NCBI GenBank assembly: GCA_000727475.1
Contig: KL647304.1
Location: 1,425,519-1,489,518 of the forward strand
Length of the DNA stretch: 64,000 nucleotides
Direction of reading: 5' to 3'
DNA from: Sarcocystis neurona
Taxonomy: Eukaryota; Apicomplexa; Conoidasida; Eucoccidiorida; Sarcocystidae
Shown: positions 35,501-44,828 of the stretch, piece by piece
How positions within the stretch are numbered: position 1 is the stretch's first letter
How the letters are laid out: each line of letters begins with the position of its first letter
Notes under the pieces: generated by a model
Database searches by the model: none
Told to the model about the DNA's origin: nothing
The model's input: the letters and a program-made list of their open reading frames with translations, nothing else
Program-made: the position numbers and the translations under genes

Positions 35501-36738
35501 GCACAGAAGTGTACCTGTGCACTGAGTTGGATGTCAAATGTCAATGATCAGCCAACAGCAGCGACAAACTCCACGCGCTTACCAACGTAAGAAGCTGAGC
35601 ACGGCTGCATCGGGATGCCGACGTGTACGACTACGTCTCAGCACTGTAGCGTAAAACCATCGATCTGTTGCCTGGAGGGCGCGTATCACATCCTCCCACG
35701 GCAGCAATCAGCCGATCCCACTCACGTACATCATGAGATGACTGAATTGGCTATTGTAAACCAATACAAGTGATACCCTGAGAGAATTTGCCAACCCTGC
35801 TGATCATGAAAAGACTAAAAGGTTTCTGCTGAACCTGTTTAGTTGGTACCTGAGACAAGCGTAACAACACCTGCGCCTACCGTAAAATGCACGTGAGAAC
35901 AGTATAGGGCACTCGACGCTAAGCCTCCGACATCTGCATTTCAGCTGGAGAACCCCGGTAGCAATCTGCAGTTAATTTCCGTGGAAGAGATAGCCTGTCG
36001 TGCTAATAGAGAATAGACGTCAGCCCGACCTTACCATGTACAGTGAGTACGCTAGACTGTGACAACATTTGTTGGTTATACGTCGCCAAGGTGAGCTGAG
36101 CAGTTCTTCGTGTGAAAGCTCTGATTATAGTTGAAAGGGTAAGAATTTTCTTTGTTCCTGATCCATGTTTTGTCTCCTCATGTTCTGCTTCTCCATAGTG
36201 GATAGTTCCGCACTGCATAATTTGTATGAGTTGACACTTAGCGAAAGTCTACCAACATGTTGGGCCGGTCAATGCGCAAACGGCGTAAACTGCTCACTCA
36301 AGCAACGCGTAAAAATACTTGTTCCAAAGCTCGCGACCGTCGGAAGGTGGAGAACGATGATCTAATGACGTACGTGCGCGCTCGAACTACACAGTTGCAA
36401 AAGCGGCTCAAGTGCTCACACATCTACATAGATGTACCTGTATACGGCCTTCGCAACATGCTATCCAGTTCAGCACTTCCAGTGTCAGTCTGAAAAGAGA
36501 ACCGTTGCTCACAGCATACCGGTATGCTCGAGACATGGCACTTGTAAACCGCGAACATGAACTATACGACGAAGGAACTGTGGAACTCCTGAACAAGCGC
36601 AGGCAGGTTCAGCGCATTTTTGACACACTTTCGCCTGCAAACAACGTCTACGTTTCGGCCTTTCGACGAAAGCGTACAGGTTCACTTTAAGCGGATATGG
36701 TGAATTTCATCTGACTACAGCACTATTGTCTATCTACT

Positions 36739-37022
36739 GGTTTAATTAATTCGCCTTCACATTGACTACTACAGCTTGCAATTACCTCTGAGGATGGGAA
36801 ATCGAATACAGTCAAGCGTCTCAGGACCACCCGTAATCCTGAAGGAGAGCGACACAGACTGAGATCAGCTTGTCCCTTCCGGTTTAATTAATTCGCCCTT
36901 CACATTGACAATTCCACCTTGTATTCACCTCTGGGGACGAAAAATCAAACACGCTCAAGCCTCTTAGTTCCACCAGGAAGCCTGAAGAAGAGCGACAAAG
37001 ATCTGAGATCACCTTGTTCCCT
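36739..37022 (+). repeat. Diverged tandem duplication, unit about 142 bp
   Basis: Copy 1 starts at 36739 and copy 2 at 36881. Both begin GGTTTAATTAATTCGCC, run through TTCACATTGAC, CACCTCTG.GGA and GAGCGACA, and end in GAGATCA.CTTGT.CC. There are point differences and small indels throughout. The location is intergenic and no coding role is apparent. Confidence 0.82.
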
Positions 37023-37156
37023 ACACACTGAATTAGGAATCTGCACATCTATGGAAACACGTCCGCATGCGTACGGACGCATACCACTTGCTTGTGGAAC
37101 GAAGGGCCACCTCCTCGAACGGGAGCGCAGACTGGTCGGCACGAACCTGCCCGATT

Positions 37157-37209
37157 CTAAACGTGCATTTAGGATGCACGTTTGGGATCCTAGACGTGCA
37201 TTTAGGATG
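37157..37209 (+). repeat. 33-bp spaced direct repeat
   Basis: The 20-base unit CTAAACGTGCATTTAGGATG at 37157-37176 recurs with one mismatch at 37190-37209. The unit contains TGCATTTAGGATGCA-like partial dyad symmetry. It is intergenic. Confidence 0.75.
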
Positions 37210-37442
37210 TCCTTTAACTCGTATATCCACATAGAAGCACAACCGAATATACCCGGGCGTTTAGTGCACATGTAAATTATTGAGGGCGATTTGCGTAGGA
37301 GAATCGAGCCCTGAGGTTCTACGTGTATAAAACACATGGTGTGCGAGTGCTGCCCTTGTTATATCCTGCCTTAGGAAGCAGTGTGGTGAACAGGAACGCC
37401 AACCATTGTGGATGTACCCAAAAGTTAAAAAATACACGCTGC

Positions 37443-37460
37443 TATATATATATATATATA
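37443..37460 (+). repeat. (TA)9 microsatellite
   Basis: Uninterrupted alternating TA. It is the leftmost of a series of TA tracts that become frequent toward the right end of the window. Confidence 0.85.
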
Positions 37461-38136
37461 CATACCTTGCGCATGCACGGCGTGTCCCGAAAAAGTCCCT
37501 TTCCTACTTAATTGATTTTCCGGCTTACCCCACCGCCAATTACACGCCGGACTGAAGCAGTCGATAAGTGGACGTGCACACGCCGCCTACTTCCGCGTAG
37601 GCTACCAACGTATAGATCGGCAGGTACTTGCGCAGTTCAGAAATAACACTTTTGCCGTCACTGTTAACGTGAAGGAAACCAGCACCGTTCTTCCTCTCCA
37701 GCGGGACTCCACTAGCATTTGTTTTCGCGCACGTAATATTGTGGGTTGTTCTCCTTTTTTTAAAACTTATTCGTTTTGGTTGCCCGCGGCTAAGCCTTCC
37801 GTTTCTTCCGCTGTACCTGATCTGTAATCACCGTTCGTTTTCGCTTTCACACGATACACCTTCTTCGTAAATCTCCTTCGCTTCAACGCGGTTGCCATGG
37901 TTTTCCTTGGGCATCTCACGCGTGGCGGCAATGGAGAGTTCCATCAGCCTACTCCTACTTTTTCTCCTCTTCAGCCCTAATTTCCAGCGCCGGTTTCGGC
38001 CGCTCGGAGAGGCCCAAAGAGCGTCGCCGTGCACGGTAGAAAATGTCTTGCAGCTGCGCGTTCTGGTTATAAACCTTCAAATTACAAAGCAGTACAGATA
38101 ACACCTACGCAACAGCAGAATGAACTGAGCATTAGT

Positions 38137-38601
38137 ATGGGTATTCTAGAGCATAACTGGTACAGTTCCGCTGCTGCTGCAGCCGACGTTTCTTATGTTT
38201 TAATGTGGTCTTCGCTGGATGTGTTCGTTCCCTACCCCTGCTGCCGGTTCAGGACAGGGCAGAAGCTACATGAGAAAGAAGAGCAACTACTAAGAGGTAA
38301 AATGACTACGTTTGTTGCAAGACGGGAGAGAGCTACATCGTGTTGGAACACGGTGAGGCCTACGTTTATAGACGTACAAACTGCGGACGTGGCGGCGGAC
38401 CTTACAGTTGTCAAGACATACGAGAACATACAGTGTATGTTTGAATGCACTCATCTGCAGTACTGGTGTAGTACACTCACGAGTTCAATCACTGGTGTGG
38501 AACTTTGCCTATATTTGCATTTAAAAGATCTGCGCTTATCCACCCACCTACCTCCCTTAATCTGTCTGTCACACGCACACATACAGAGACGACGTTGTTG
38601 A
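38137..38601 (+). CDS. Candidate ORF, 154 aa from ATG, uncertain
   Basis: The frame is open from at least 38029; its first ATG is at 38137 and its stop at 38599-38601. The translation has ordinary composition with a short Ala run (SSAAAAAADV-like) and several cysteines toward the C terminus. No family was recognised. It overlaps, in another frame, the end of an ATG frame at 37931-38101 that begins with a strongly hydrophobic stretch (SISLLLLFLLF) resembling a signal peptide, so the two might be linked by an intron. I could not find a convincing donor. Confidence 0.22.
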   Translation: MGILEHNWYSSAAAAADVSYVLMWSSLDVFVPYPCCRFRTGQKLHEKEEQLLRGKMTTFVARRERATSCWNTVRPTFIDVQTADVAADLTVVKTYENIQCMFECTHLQYWCSTLTSSITGVELCLYLHLKDLRLSTHLPPLICLSHAHIQRRRC

Positions 38602-38870
38602 TCCATCTATCCACATAAACAGGTGGATATATGCATACACGTGGACAGTGCCGCTACGCGTTGTGTGACTGGCCCTTCCGTCCGCATTTTTGCACTCTTT
38701 ATACTAAAGATGCTCCGCGGCGCTCCCTACATTTTGGCGTTACGTACACCGGAAAACCGATCCGACGCACACATTTTACTCTCCAAGATGTAGACATGCA
38801 GTCTGAGAAGCCCAGCGCCAAGGTTCACCGCTGCATCATGTAACTCTAAAATCTCTCTTTCTCTCTATAC

Positions 38871-38887
38871 ATATATATATATATATA
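38871..38887 (+). repeat. TA microsatellite after a CT-rich stretch
   Basis: A CTCTCTTTCTCTCT stretch is followed by alternating AT. This CT-then-TA arrangement recurs at 40849 and 61826. Confidence 0.8.
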
Positions 38888-39236
38888 CACGTATATATTT
38901 TCCTAGAGTCCTCGCCCCCCTCCTGCGCAGTCTTACACTTTTGTACATATGGATATACCACTCTTCTCCTACGTGCAGCCACTTTACCTCTGCGTAGACA
39001 GATCCGTGTCTATTTGTTGCAGATATGTGTATTTACATATGCCGGACCACCTTTCTGAACACTGCACGCACAATCTTGACCTGCAGTTGCTAACTGCAGT
39101 TATCGCGAGCAGCCTTGAGAAACTCGTGTTTTCCCACCTCCACAGGAAAAAGGACGGACCTCTGGTGGTGCGGCACCACTTTAGCACGGTCGCATATACA
39201 TGCACATACGACACACGCGACCATACATACGCACAC

Positions 39237-39256
39237 ATATATATATATATATATAT
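39237..39256 (+). repeat. TA microsatellite
   Basis: Ten or so AT dinucleotides immediately downstream (on the - strand) of the small membrane-protein gene. Confidence 0.85.
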
Positions 39257-39348
39257 ACGTACTTCTCCATAGCATGAGTCTGACATGTGCATCCACCCGT
39301 AACACCTAGGAAGGACAGCACCGAAAGCCGCAGGGTGTCCTCTGCTGC

Positions 39349-39588
39349 TCAGCCTACCCGCGCTTGGCTGCTCTTGAGGTTTCCCTCCTTCTCCAGGTCA
39401 GCGTAATAGGCAGAAAGCTCCGCCTGTCGCTTGTTTGAATAGTCCAGCATTAGGAAACCAAGCAGTGCACCTCCAAGAAGCACGCCCCAGGAAATGTACA
39501 GCGTCTGGGTGCGTGTTCTGTTCGGGAAGAAACGATAATTTGGTCGCTCAGGATCTGTCAGCCGCCTGCGAAAGCTGTCGAGTGCCAT
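39349..39588 (-). CDS. Small single-pass membrane protein, 79 aa
   Basis: An intronless - strand frame from ATG at 39588 (context TAGCA ATG G) to TGA at 39349-39351. A longer version would need a GTG start further upstream, so the ATG is preferred. The N terminus is basic and polar (FRRRLTDPERPNYRFF), then a single hydrophobic helix (YISWGVLLGGALLGFLML) spans about residues 30-48, and a charged, helical tail follows (NKRQAELSAYYADLEKEG). Size and layout fit the small single-helix subunits of apicomplexan mitochondrial inner-membrane complexes, but I cannot match it to a named subunit; that assignment is inference. The absence of low-complexity sequence and the clear topology make it the best small gene in the window. 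Confidence 0.6.
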   Translation of the reverse strand: MALDSFRRRLTDPERPNYRFFPNRTRTQTLYISWGVLLGGALLGFLMLDYSNKRQAELSAYYADLEKEGNLKSSQARVG

Positions 39589-40210
39589 TGCTACGTCTCC
39601 CAGATAGAAAGGAAAGAACGAGAGAGGACAGGGAAGGACCACGAGAACGCGCCCCGGTAAACGGGCACGGCAGGAGCAGGAAAAATAGAAATACGAGACG
39701 GTACAGAGGATAAGCAGCAGGCAAGACGACGTCGCAGGACGACTAGCAGGAGTTATTCGAGACGGGTGTGGCGACGCTTCTGCGCCTATACGAAAGAAGG
39801 GGTGACGGCTTTCGAAAACTCAGACGTGCCTCCACAGAAGCCTATTGTCGAACAGCAGGTCTGCACGTACATGTAGAGGAGGTGAGGAAAAAGAGAAAAC
39901 TTCAGACTTGTAGAGCCTGCGCGACGGTTGCAGGCATTCGCACGTGTATACGCTTGTCTATAAAGGGCGACCGAGTGCAAACTCGCGACCGACACACACA
40001 TCTCTGCACGTGTGAAGCTGTTCTTCGCAGTTAAACTCGAGTAAACATACGCGTAGCAGGGCACAAACTTGCAGACAAGCATATACACCGGCATCGAATT
40101 CTGTACGCACCCGCTCACATACGAGTGCGTTCATGAGTATGCGTCCACGTGTAGGTGTACGTGCGTCACAGTTACTTAAAGGAGACAGATACTGAGCACA
40201 GTGGCTCTCC

Positions 40211-40498
40211 TGCGCGGCCTGAAAGAATTTTCGGACTTGATCTCTACTTCGAACCCAAAGAAAAACTTCTGCGAGGTCAGCGCTGTCGCCAAAGTTCTGG
40301 ACTTCGAACTGAAGACCTCAGGTGTAAAGATGGAGGCGCGACGCGAGAAGGGCATGGCCTTTCTCGCCATGTCCTCCCCCCTACAAGTCACTGCCACTTC
40401 TTCGACTCGGCGGCAGTGCGCCGTATCAAAAGGGAACGCGAAGCACGCCTCGACGCAGAAGCACAGCCCCTTGTGGCGAAACAGCTGGATATATGTAT
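40211..40498 (+). CDS. Candidate exon of an unrecognised + strand gene
   Basis: The frame contains IFGLDLYFEPKEKLL and, near its end, FDSAAVRRIKREREARLDA. It runs up to a strong donor (TAT followed by GTAAGT, at 40498/40499). A pyrimidine-rich acceptor, TTTTCTCCTGCAG, ends at 40602, but the best downstream reading (VERQETRARPFRQNDW, stop near 40720) is in phase 0 whereas this donor is phase 2. Either the model is wrong or one element is decoy. No family was recognised. Confidence 0.25.
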
Positions 40499-40848
40499 GT
40501 AAGTTCTACAGAGCTGTCGAACGTCTTGGGACGACAAGTCGTAGTAGTCCATGGCAGTGCATACAGATAGAAACACGCACTCAGTCGGCTTTTCTCCTGC
40601 AGTTCATTGCGAGCACTGCTGTGGAGAGGCAGGAAACTCGTGCTCGGCCCTTCCGACAGAATGACTGGTCGCAGAAAGACTCCTCCTTCTCCGAGAAGGA
40701 GGAGCAGCATTACATGCAATAGCAGCACACGCAGTTGCGCAAACTGGATCGCAGTCCTGCTAAACGTTGTAGTATTCATGTCGCAGGAAGCATTTGTCGT
40801 CGCACTCATATACATTCACACACAAGCAGGGAATACACACCCGTAGAT

Positions 40849-40880
40849 CTCTCTCTCTCTCTGTATATATATATATATAT
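40849..40880 (+). repeat. Compound (CT)n(TA)n microsatellite
   Basis: About seven CT dinucleotides, a GT, then about eight TA dinucleotides. Confidence 0.85.
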
Positions 40881-42085
40881 TATGTGTATACCTACGTGGA
40901 GCTAAGTAGCTGTGTACGACGAAGGAAATGCCTTTACAGATAGGCCAATAGAGAGAGGCGCGCCGCAGTGGGTGGAACAGCTTTAAAACTAATGTGAGGC
41001 GGCCGACAGCCTCTGCGGGATCGAAGTGGTCGGTGAAAACTTGCAAGTTTTGTGCACGAGCTGGGGGAGAGGATCCCTTCCCGCTGACGTGCTGCTCACT
41101 GCGGAACAGCATGTACGTGCTTATGACGTCGTGGGCCTGTAGTACGAAAAAAAAAAAGCAAGCCTTCCTCAGCGGCAGCTGCCTACGTTGACGGTTCCTG
41201 CAGTCCTCTTCCGTCTTCCAGCTGTTTCCTTCTCGCTTCCTTCTCTTCGTGCAACCAATGACAACAGAGAAGTGGCACTTACCCGCTGTCTACATATATG
41301 TGTAGGTTTATGCGTGTACATATGTATGCGCTGAGGGACGGCTGAGGGTGAGCCCTCATATGTGAAGAATCCCAACACAAGCAAGTGAAGACTATTTACG
41401 CACGTATTGATAAATGACTAGAGTGAAAGCGCGGGTGCCGCAGTAGAACAAAAACACTCATGGCTTCCCGCGAAAGTACGGGAAGTTGAGCGACAGGTAT
41501 ACATATGCGTGTACGTGCAGGTGTGTGTATCTGTATCCCTTAATATCGCGTACCAGCGCTACACGGTATTCGTGGTGGTGCATCCCATGGGGAAGGAGTA
41601 ATGAGGTCCTTCTGCAAGAGCATGTATAGACTGCCTACCAATCGATGGACCGAAATTTCCTGACCTACGCCTGTACAGAACGAAAAGCTACATGAAGGTA
41701 CACCTGGACAAACGAATCGATAGACGGAGAAACTACCTTGGCGGGGATGACAGACAAAGACTCAATACGTATATACGAGTCATGAAAGGCGGGTGGAGGC
41801 GAAGCATCAAAAAGTGGAGGAAAACGTGCCTGTGGAACATACACAGCCACATGAGAGAGTACACAACGAGAGGAACGAATTTTCCAAAATACGTGCTGGG
41901 GAACTTTCACACCCTGACGCAACAAACCCTGGACAAACGCAAAGTGGGTTCTGCGTCACGGGGCCCGGAGTTCACGTTTTCCATGCTAACCCGGCGCGTC
42001 CCAGCTTTCCCACGCCCGTTTTCTTCGATTTTCCTTCTTTACAGTCGACGACACATCACCTTGCTGAAGAAGGGAAAAAGGGTAA

Positions 42086-42418
42086 CTAATGTCTTGCCCA
42101 GGGGCACATATGTATCAAAGAGCAATATAAGAGGATATATATATATATACATATGTGAATGTATGACAGTTGAAACTGACTTGATTGTGAACCACTAAAT
42201 ACGCAGTCGCACGCAGCAAGAGTCACATGGTATTTTTCAGCAGCGGTGTCTTCTTTTGTTCCCGCCAGACGACTGCTGTCCGCCTTCCGCATGAAGCGTT
42301 GGAGAAAAAATTGCAAATCGTAGTCATCAGACAAATCCGTCATGTGCACCTCCGCCGGCAAGGTCGTGAAGGCAGACAACAAGGACGTACGTTGCAGCCA
42401 CGGCAGCATTAGCAGCAT
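42086..42418 (-). CDS. Candidate small protein on the - strand, about 110 aa
   Basis: ATG codons at 42418 and 42409 open a frame with ordinary composition: LPWLQRTSLLSAF, a polar stretch HMTDLSDDYDLQFF, then basic residues. The frame runs through a TA microsatellite (about 42137-42151), which translates as Ile-Tyr repeats, before its stop at 42086. The real C terminus is therefore probably reached earlier by a splice near 42200-42230, where only weak donors were seen. No family was recognised. Confidence 0.3.
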   Translation of the reverse strand: MLLMLPWLQRTSLLSAFTTLPAEVHMTDLSDDYDLQFFLQRFMRKADSSRLAGTKEDTAAEKYHVTLAACDCVFSGSQSSQFQLSYIHICIYIYILLYCSLIHMCPWARH

Positions 42419-43290
42419 TGCCTTCCGACACACTCTGTGCCAGCGAAACGGTGTTCAAATGTCGAAACGCGATGCAGACGGCGTTTCTAAGTTTTCTGTG
42501 GTCTCCTTTTTCGGTCTCCAGTGGAAAAAGTAGCCAGCAAAAAACTGCCGGAGAACAGCTGGTGGAGATACATGCCGATTAAACTCAATATAAGGACCTT
42601 TGTGCATGGGAATACCAGCGAACAGGCACATTTACAGATACGCTGCGCGTAATCGATGAACGACGAGTACGGAGGAACTCAGAAGGTGGGTTACTGCGGT
42701 CATCGGCGTTCCCTATCAGCGTTCGCAGGAAAGCACGGCGCACAGTGAGGGTTTGCTCGCAGTGGTCTCTTTCAAAGAGGAACAGAACGTTCAAACAGGA
42801 CAACTCTCCAGATTCATCTACGAAATACGTCGATTTGCTCCTCTGCACTACACTGTCAACATATTATAGTCATTCTTACATTCACGGATGCTCGTATACA
42901 GATACCGGATATATCTCCATGTGGTAGCAAGGAGGAAAGAAAGGGGCCGTTGTTCAGAATCATCACATATCCTCAAGCCTGTACAAGCGAACGCGGCATG
43001 CTGTCGGCAGTACCGACAAGTTTTCACTTGTATTCAGAGTCGAGTACAAGGAAGAATAGACAACAACTGTGCGCGCAGCCTCAGCAAAATATTCACTTGT
43101 GCACTAAGTAAATTAATACATCATCCAATTTACACACAAGCATCTACACGTACGTTTCCGAAGCAAATGTGTTCATAATATCCCATAATATGGTAGGGGA
43201 CATGCATGGCAGCGGTGGAGCAGACTGGGGGCAGCTTGGGTGGCGGCTGCGTCTCAGCAGCCGCCGTCACTCTACTCTTCTTTGTGACCG

Positions 43291-43520
43291 TCAATCTTCC
43301 CGTAGTGTCAAGATCCTGTTCTACGGGTAAGTATAGACGTATATACCAGTCTACGCACAAGTTCTTACCTCTGGTTGTTTCGTTCGCCTGGTGGGCTCTC
43401 CGCTGCGCTGGCTGGAGGGTCGAAATCGAAATTCTTGCTTTTCCATAGAACCCCCACCAGCAGCGTCGACGCACACACGGGTACCGCGTGTCTAATGAAT
43501 GCGTTAGCGCGGCATGTGTC
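43291..43520 (-). CDS. Candidate 3' exons of a small membrane protein (- strand)
   Basis: On the - strand a frame containing FIRHAVPVCASTLLVGVLW (a possible membrane helix), then KSKNFDFDPPAS and PPGERNNQ, runs into a near-perfect donor: CAGAG followed by GTAAGA, exon end at 43369. A 53-base intron and the acceptor GTAGAACAG lead in phase 2 to a short exon (43315-43291) encoding ILTLRED and a TGA. The upstream exon with the start codon was not found; the frame is open to about 43742. Size and layout recall a small mitochondrial membrane protein, which is inference only. Confidence 0.33.
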
Positions 43521-44296
43521 AGTACGTAGTAGAACGCTATTCTGGTCTGTGCCTACAACCAACGATTCCATCCACCAGCGTATACGATATGTTTTCAAAT
43601 GATCGATACCTGACTGGGCGGTGCTATTGACGAAGATGACTACAAAGTGCTTGTGCATTGAACTGTGACACGTCAGCGTCGGTTCCCTTCTGTCAGTTGC
43701 AGCACCGAGTAGTAGGGTGCTTGACAGAGCTGACACAGTCACGGGCTATAAAGATATACTTATGTTATCTGTGCGTGTATACAATACGGCGGGGACGATA
43801 GTATCAGTGCTCGTACGCTAAACCTACACGCATGTATGTATATATAGATACAATATACAGGTGGAAATGCACGTGCTTTGGTAGAACGGCTTACAGAATG
43901 AACCTTTGCCGGAGTTCTTTCCTGTGCTGGGCTGCTAACGGCATATTTTTCGTCGACGGGATACAGAACACGTCATAAGTGTTCTGCTATTCTCACACAT
44001 GGCAAATACACAACTACGCACTGGGAGAGCATACGAGTTTGCTTGTGGTTGCCTACACAAACGTGCGGCTCGCTGCGCCTACGGCGAGGATAGCTTAGCA
44101 CGTGTAGCATCATCGGCTCACACCCTCGCCTTTCCAGGCAGGTAACGTTTCAGTTCTCCTGTCAGTGTCTGCGTGTGCAGAGATGCTGATGTGTTTTGCA
44201 AGCTTTATAACCGCATACGTAGCTCCAGTTTGTAGATACGTACGTTACAGAGTCGGGCATAGATGTCTATATAGATGTGGACAGGTAGATACGCGT

Positions 44297-44326
44297 GTAT
44301 GTATGTATGTATGCATGTATGTATGT
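44297..44326 (+). repeat. (TATG)n microsatellite
   Basis: About seven TATG units with one TGCA interruption. Confidence 0.85.
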
Positions 44327-44600
44327 CTACAAGTGGACACTAAAATCTATCGGCCCAACTAGTAGCTCTTGGCGAAAAAGTCTTTCGTGTGCCGACCGTT
44401 TGTTTTTATGAGTTAGCAGAAGCATTTTGTGTAACCCCATTTTTTTTACCGCTGCTACACACGTATTCACACGTGTGAATTCAAAATTTTTCCCTTCCTA
44501 CGAGAGGATGTATACTCCGGCTCCGTAGCGGGGTGGACTGCTTTTCGAAGTCCAGAAGTGACAGACAAGCAACTTTAATTGTGAGACGTGCTGTACGGCA

Positions 44601-44828
44601 CTAGGGATTCGTGCGAGTGCGGAATTGAATTTTCCGGTGTCTTCGCAGGGTGAACAGCCGGTTTTTCAACTGTGTAAAGCAGGCGATTTTTTGCAGAAGC
44701 TTCGCACGAGCTTCGCACGACACCACGTAGGTGCCGGAGGGTGAAATCTCTTTGTCAGAATGTGGTACCCTTACGCTACACTGCGTCCTCTGTCCGCGTT
44801 GTGTCTCGTGTAGGAACACCACAGACAT
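44601..44828 (-). CDS. Candidate small basic protein, 75 aa
   Basis: A true ATG at 44828 on the - strand opens a frame to TAG at 44601. The middle reads SDKEISPSGTYVVS and the C-terminal half is basic and helical (EARAKLLQKI, LKNRLFTLRRHRK). The composition would suit a small organellar ribosomal or nucleic-acid-binding protein, but no family was recognised. A frame of this length can arise by chance at this base composition. Confidence 0.28.
   Translation of the reverse strand: MSVVFLHETQRGQRTQCSVRVPHSDKEISPSGTYVVSCEARAKLLQKIACFTQLKNRLFTLRRHRKIQFRTRTNP

Larger units (their letters stand above)
31271..39348. other. Gene-poor interval with short tandem duplications
   Basis: Only short frames occur here. 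On the - strand, 31500-31900 probably contains the 5' exon and promoter of the membrane-protein gene. A GC-type donor (CTGCAG followed by GCAAGT, near 31530-31540) could join in phase 2 to an acceptor TAAAG just before the main exon, but the acceptor is weak. A basic + strand frame (first ATG 34223, stop 34732), a + strand ATG frame with a hydrophobic start at 37931-38101 and a + strand frame at 38137-38601 are possible but unproven. Three tandem duplications and the first TA microsatellites (37443, 38871, 39237) are listed separately. I see nothing else to annotate. Confidence 0.45.
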
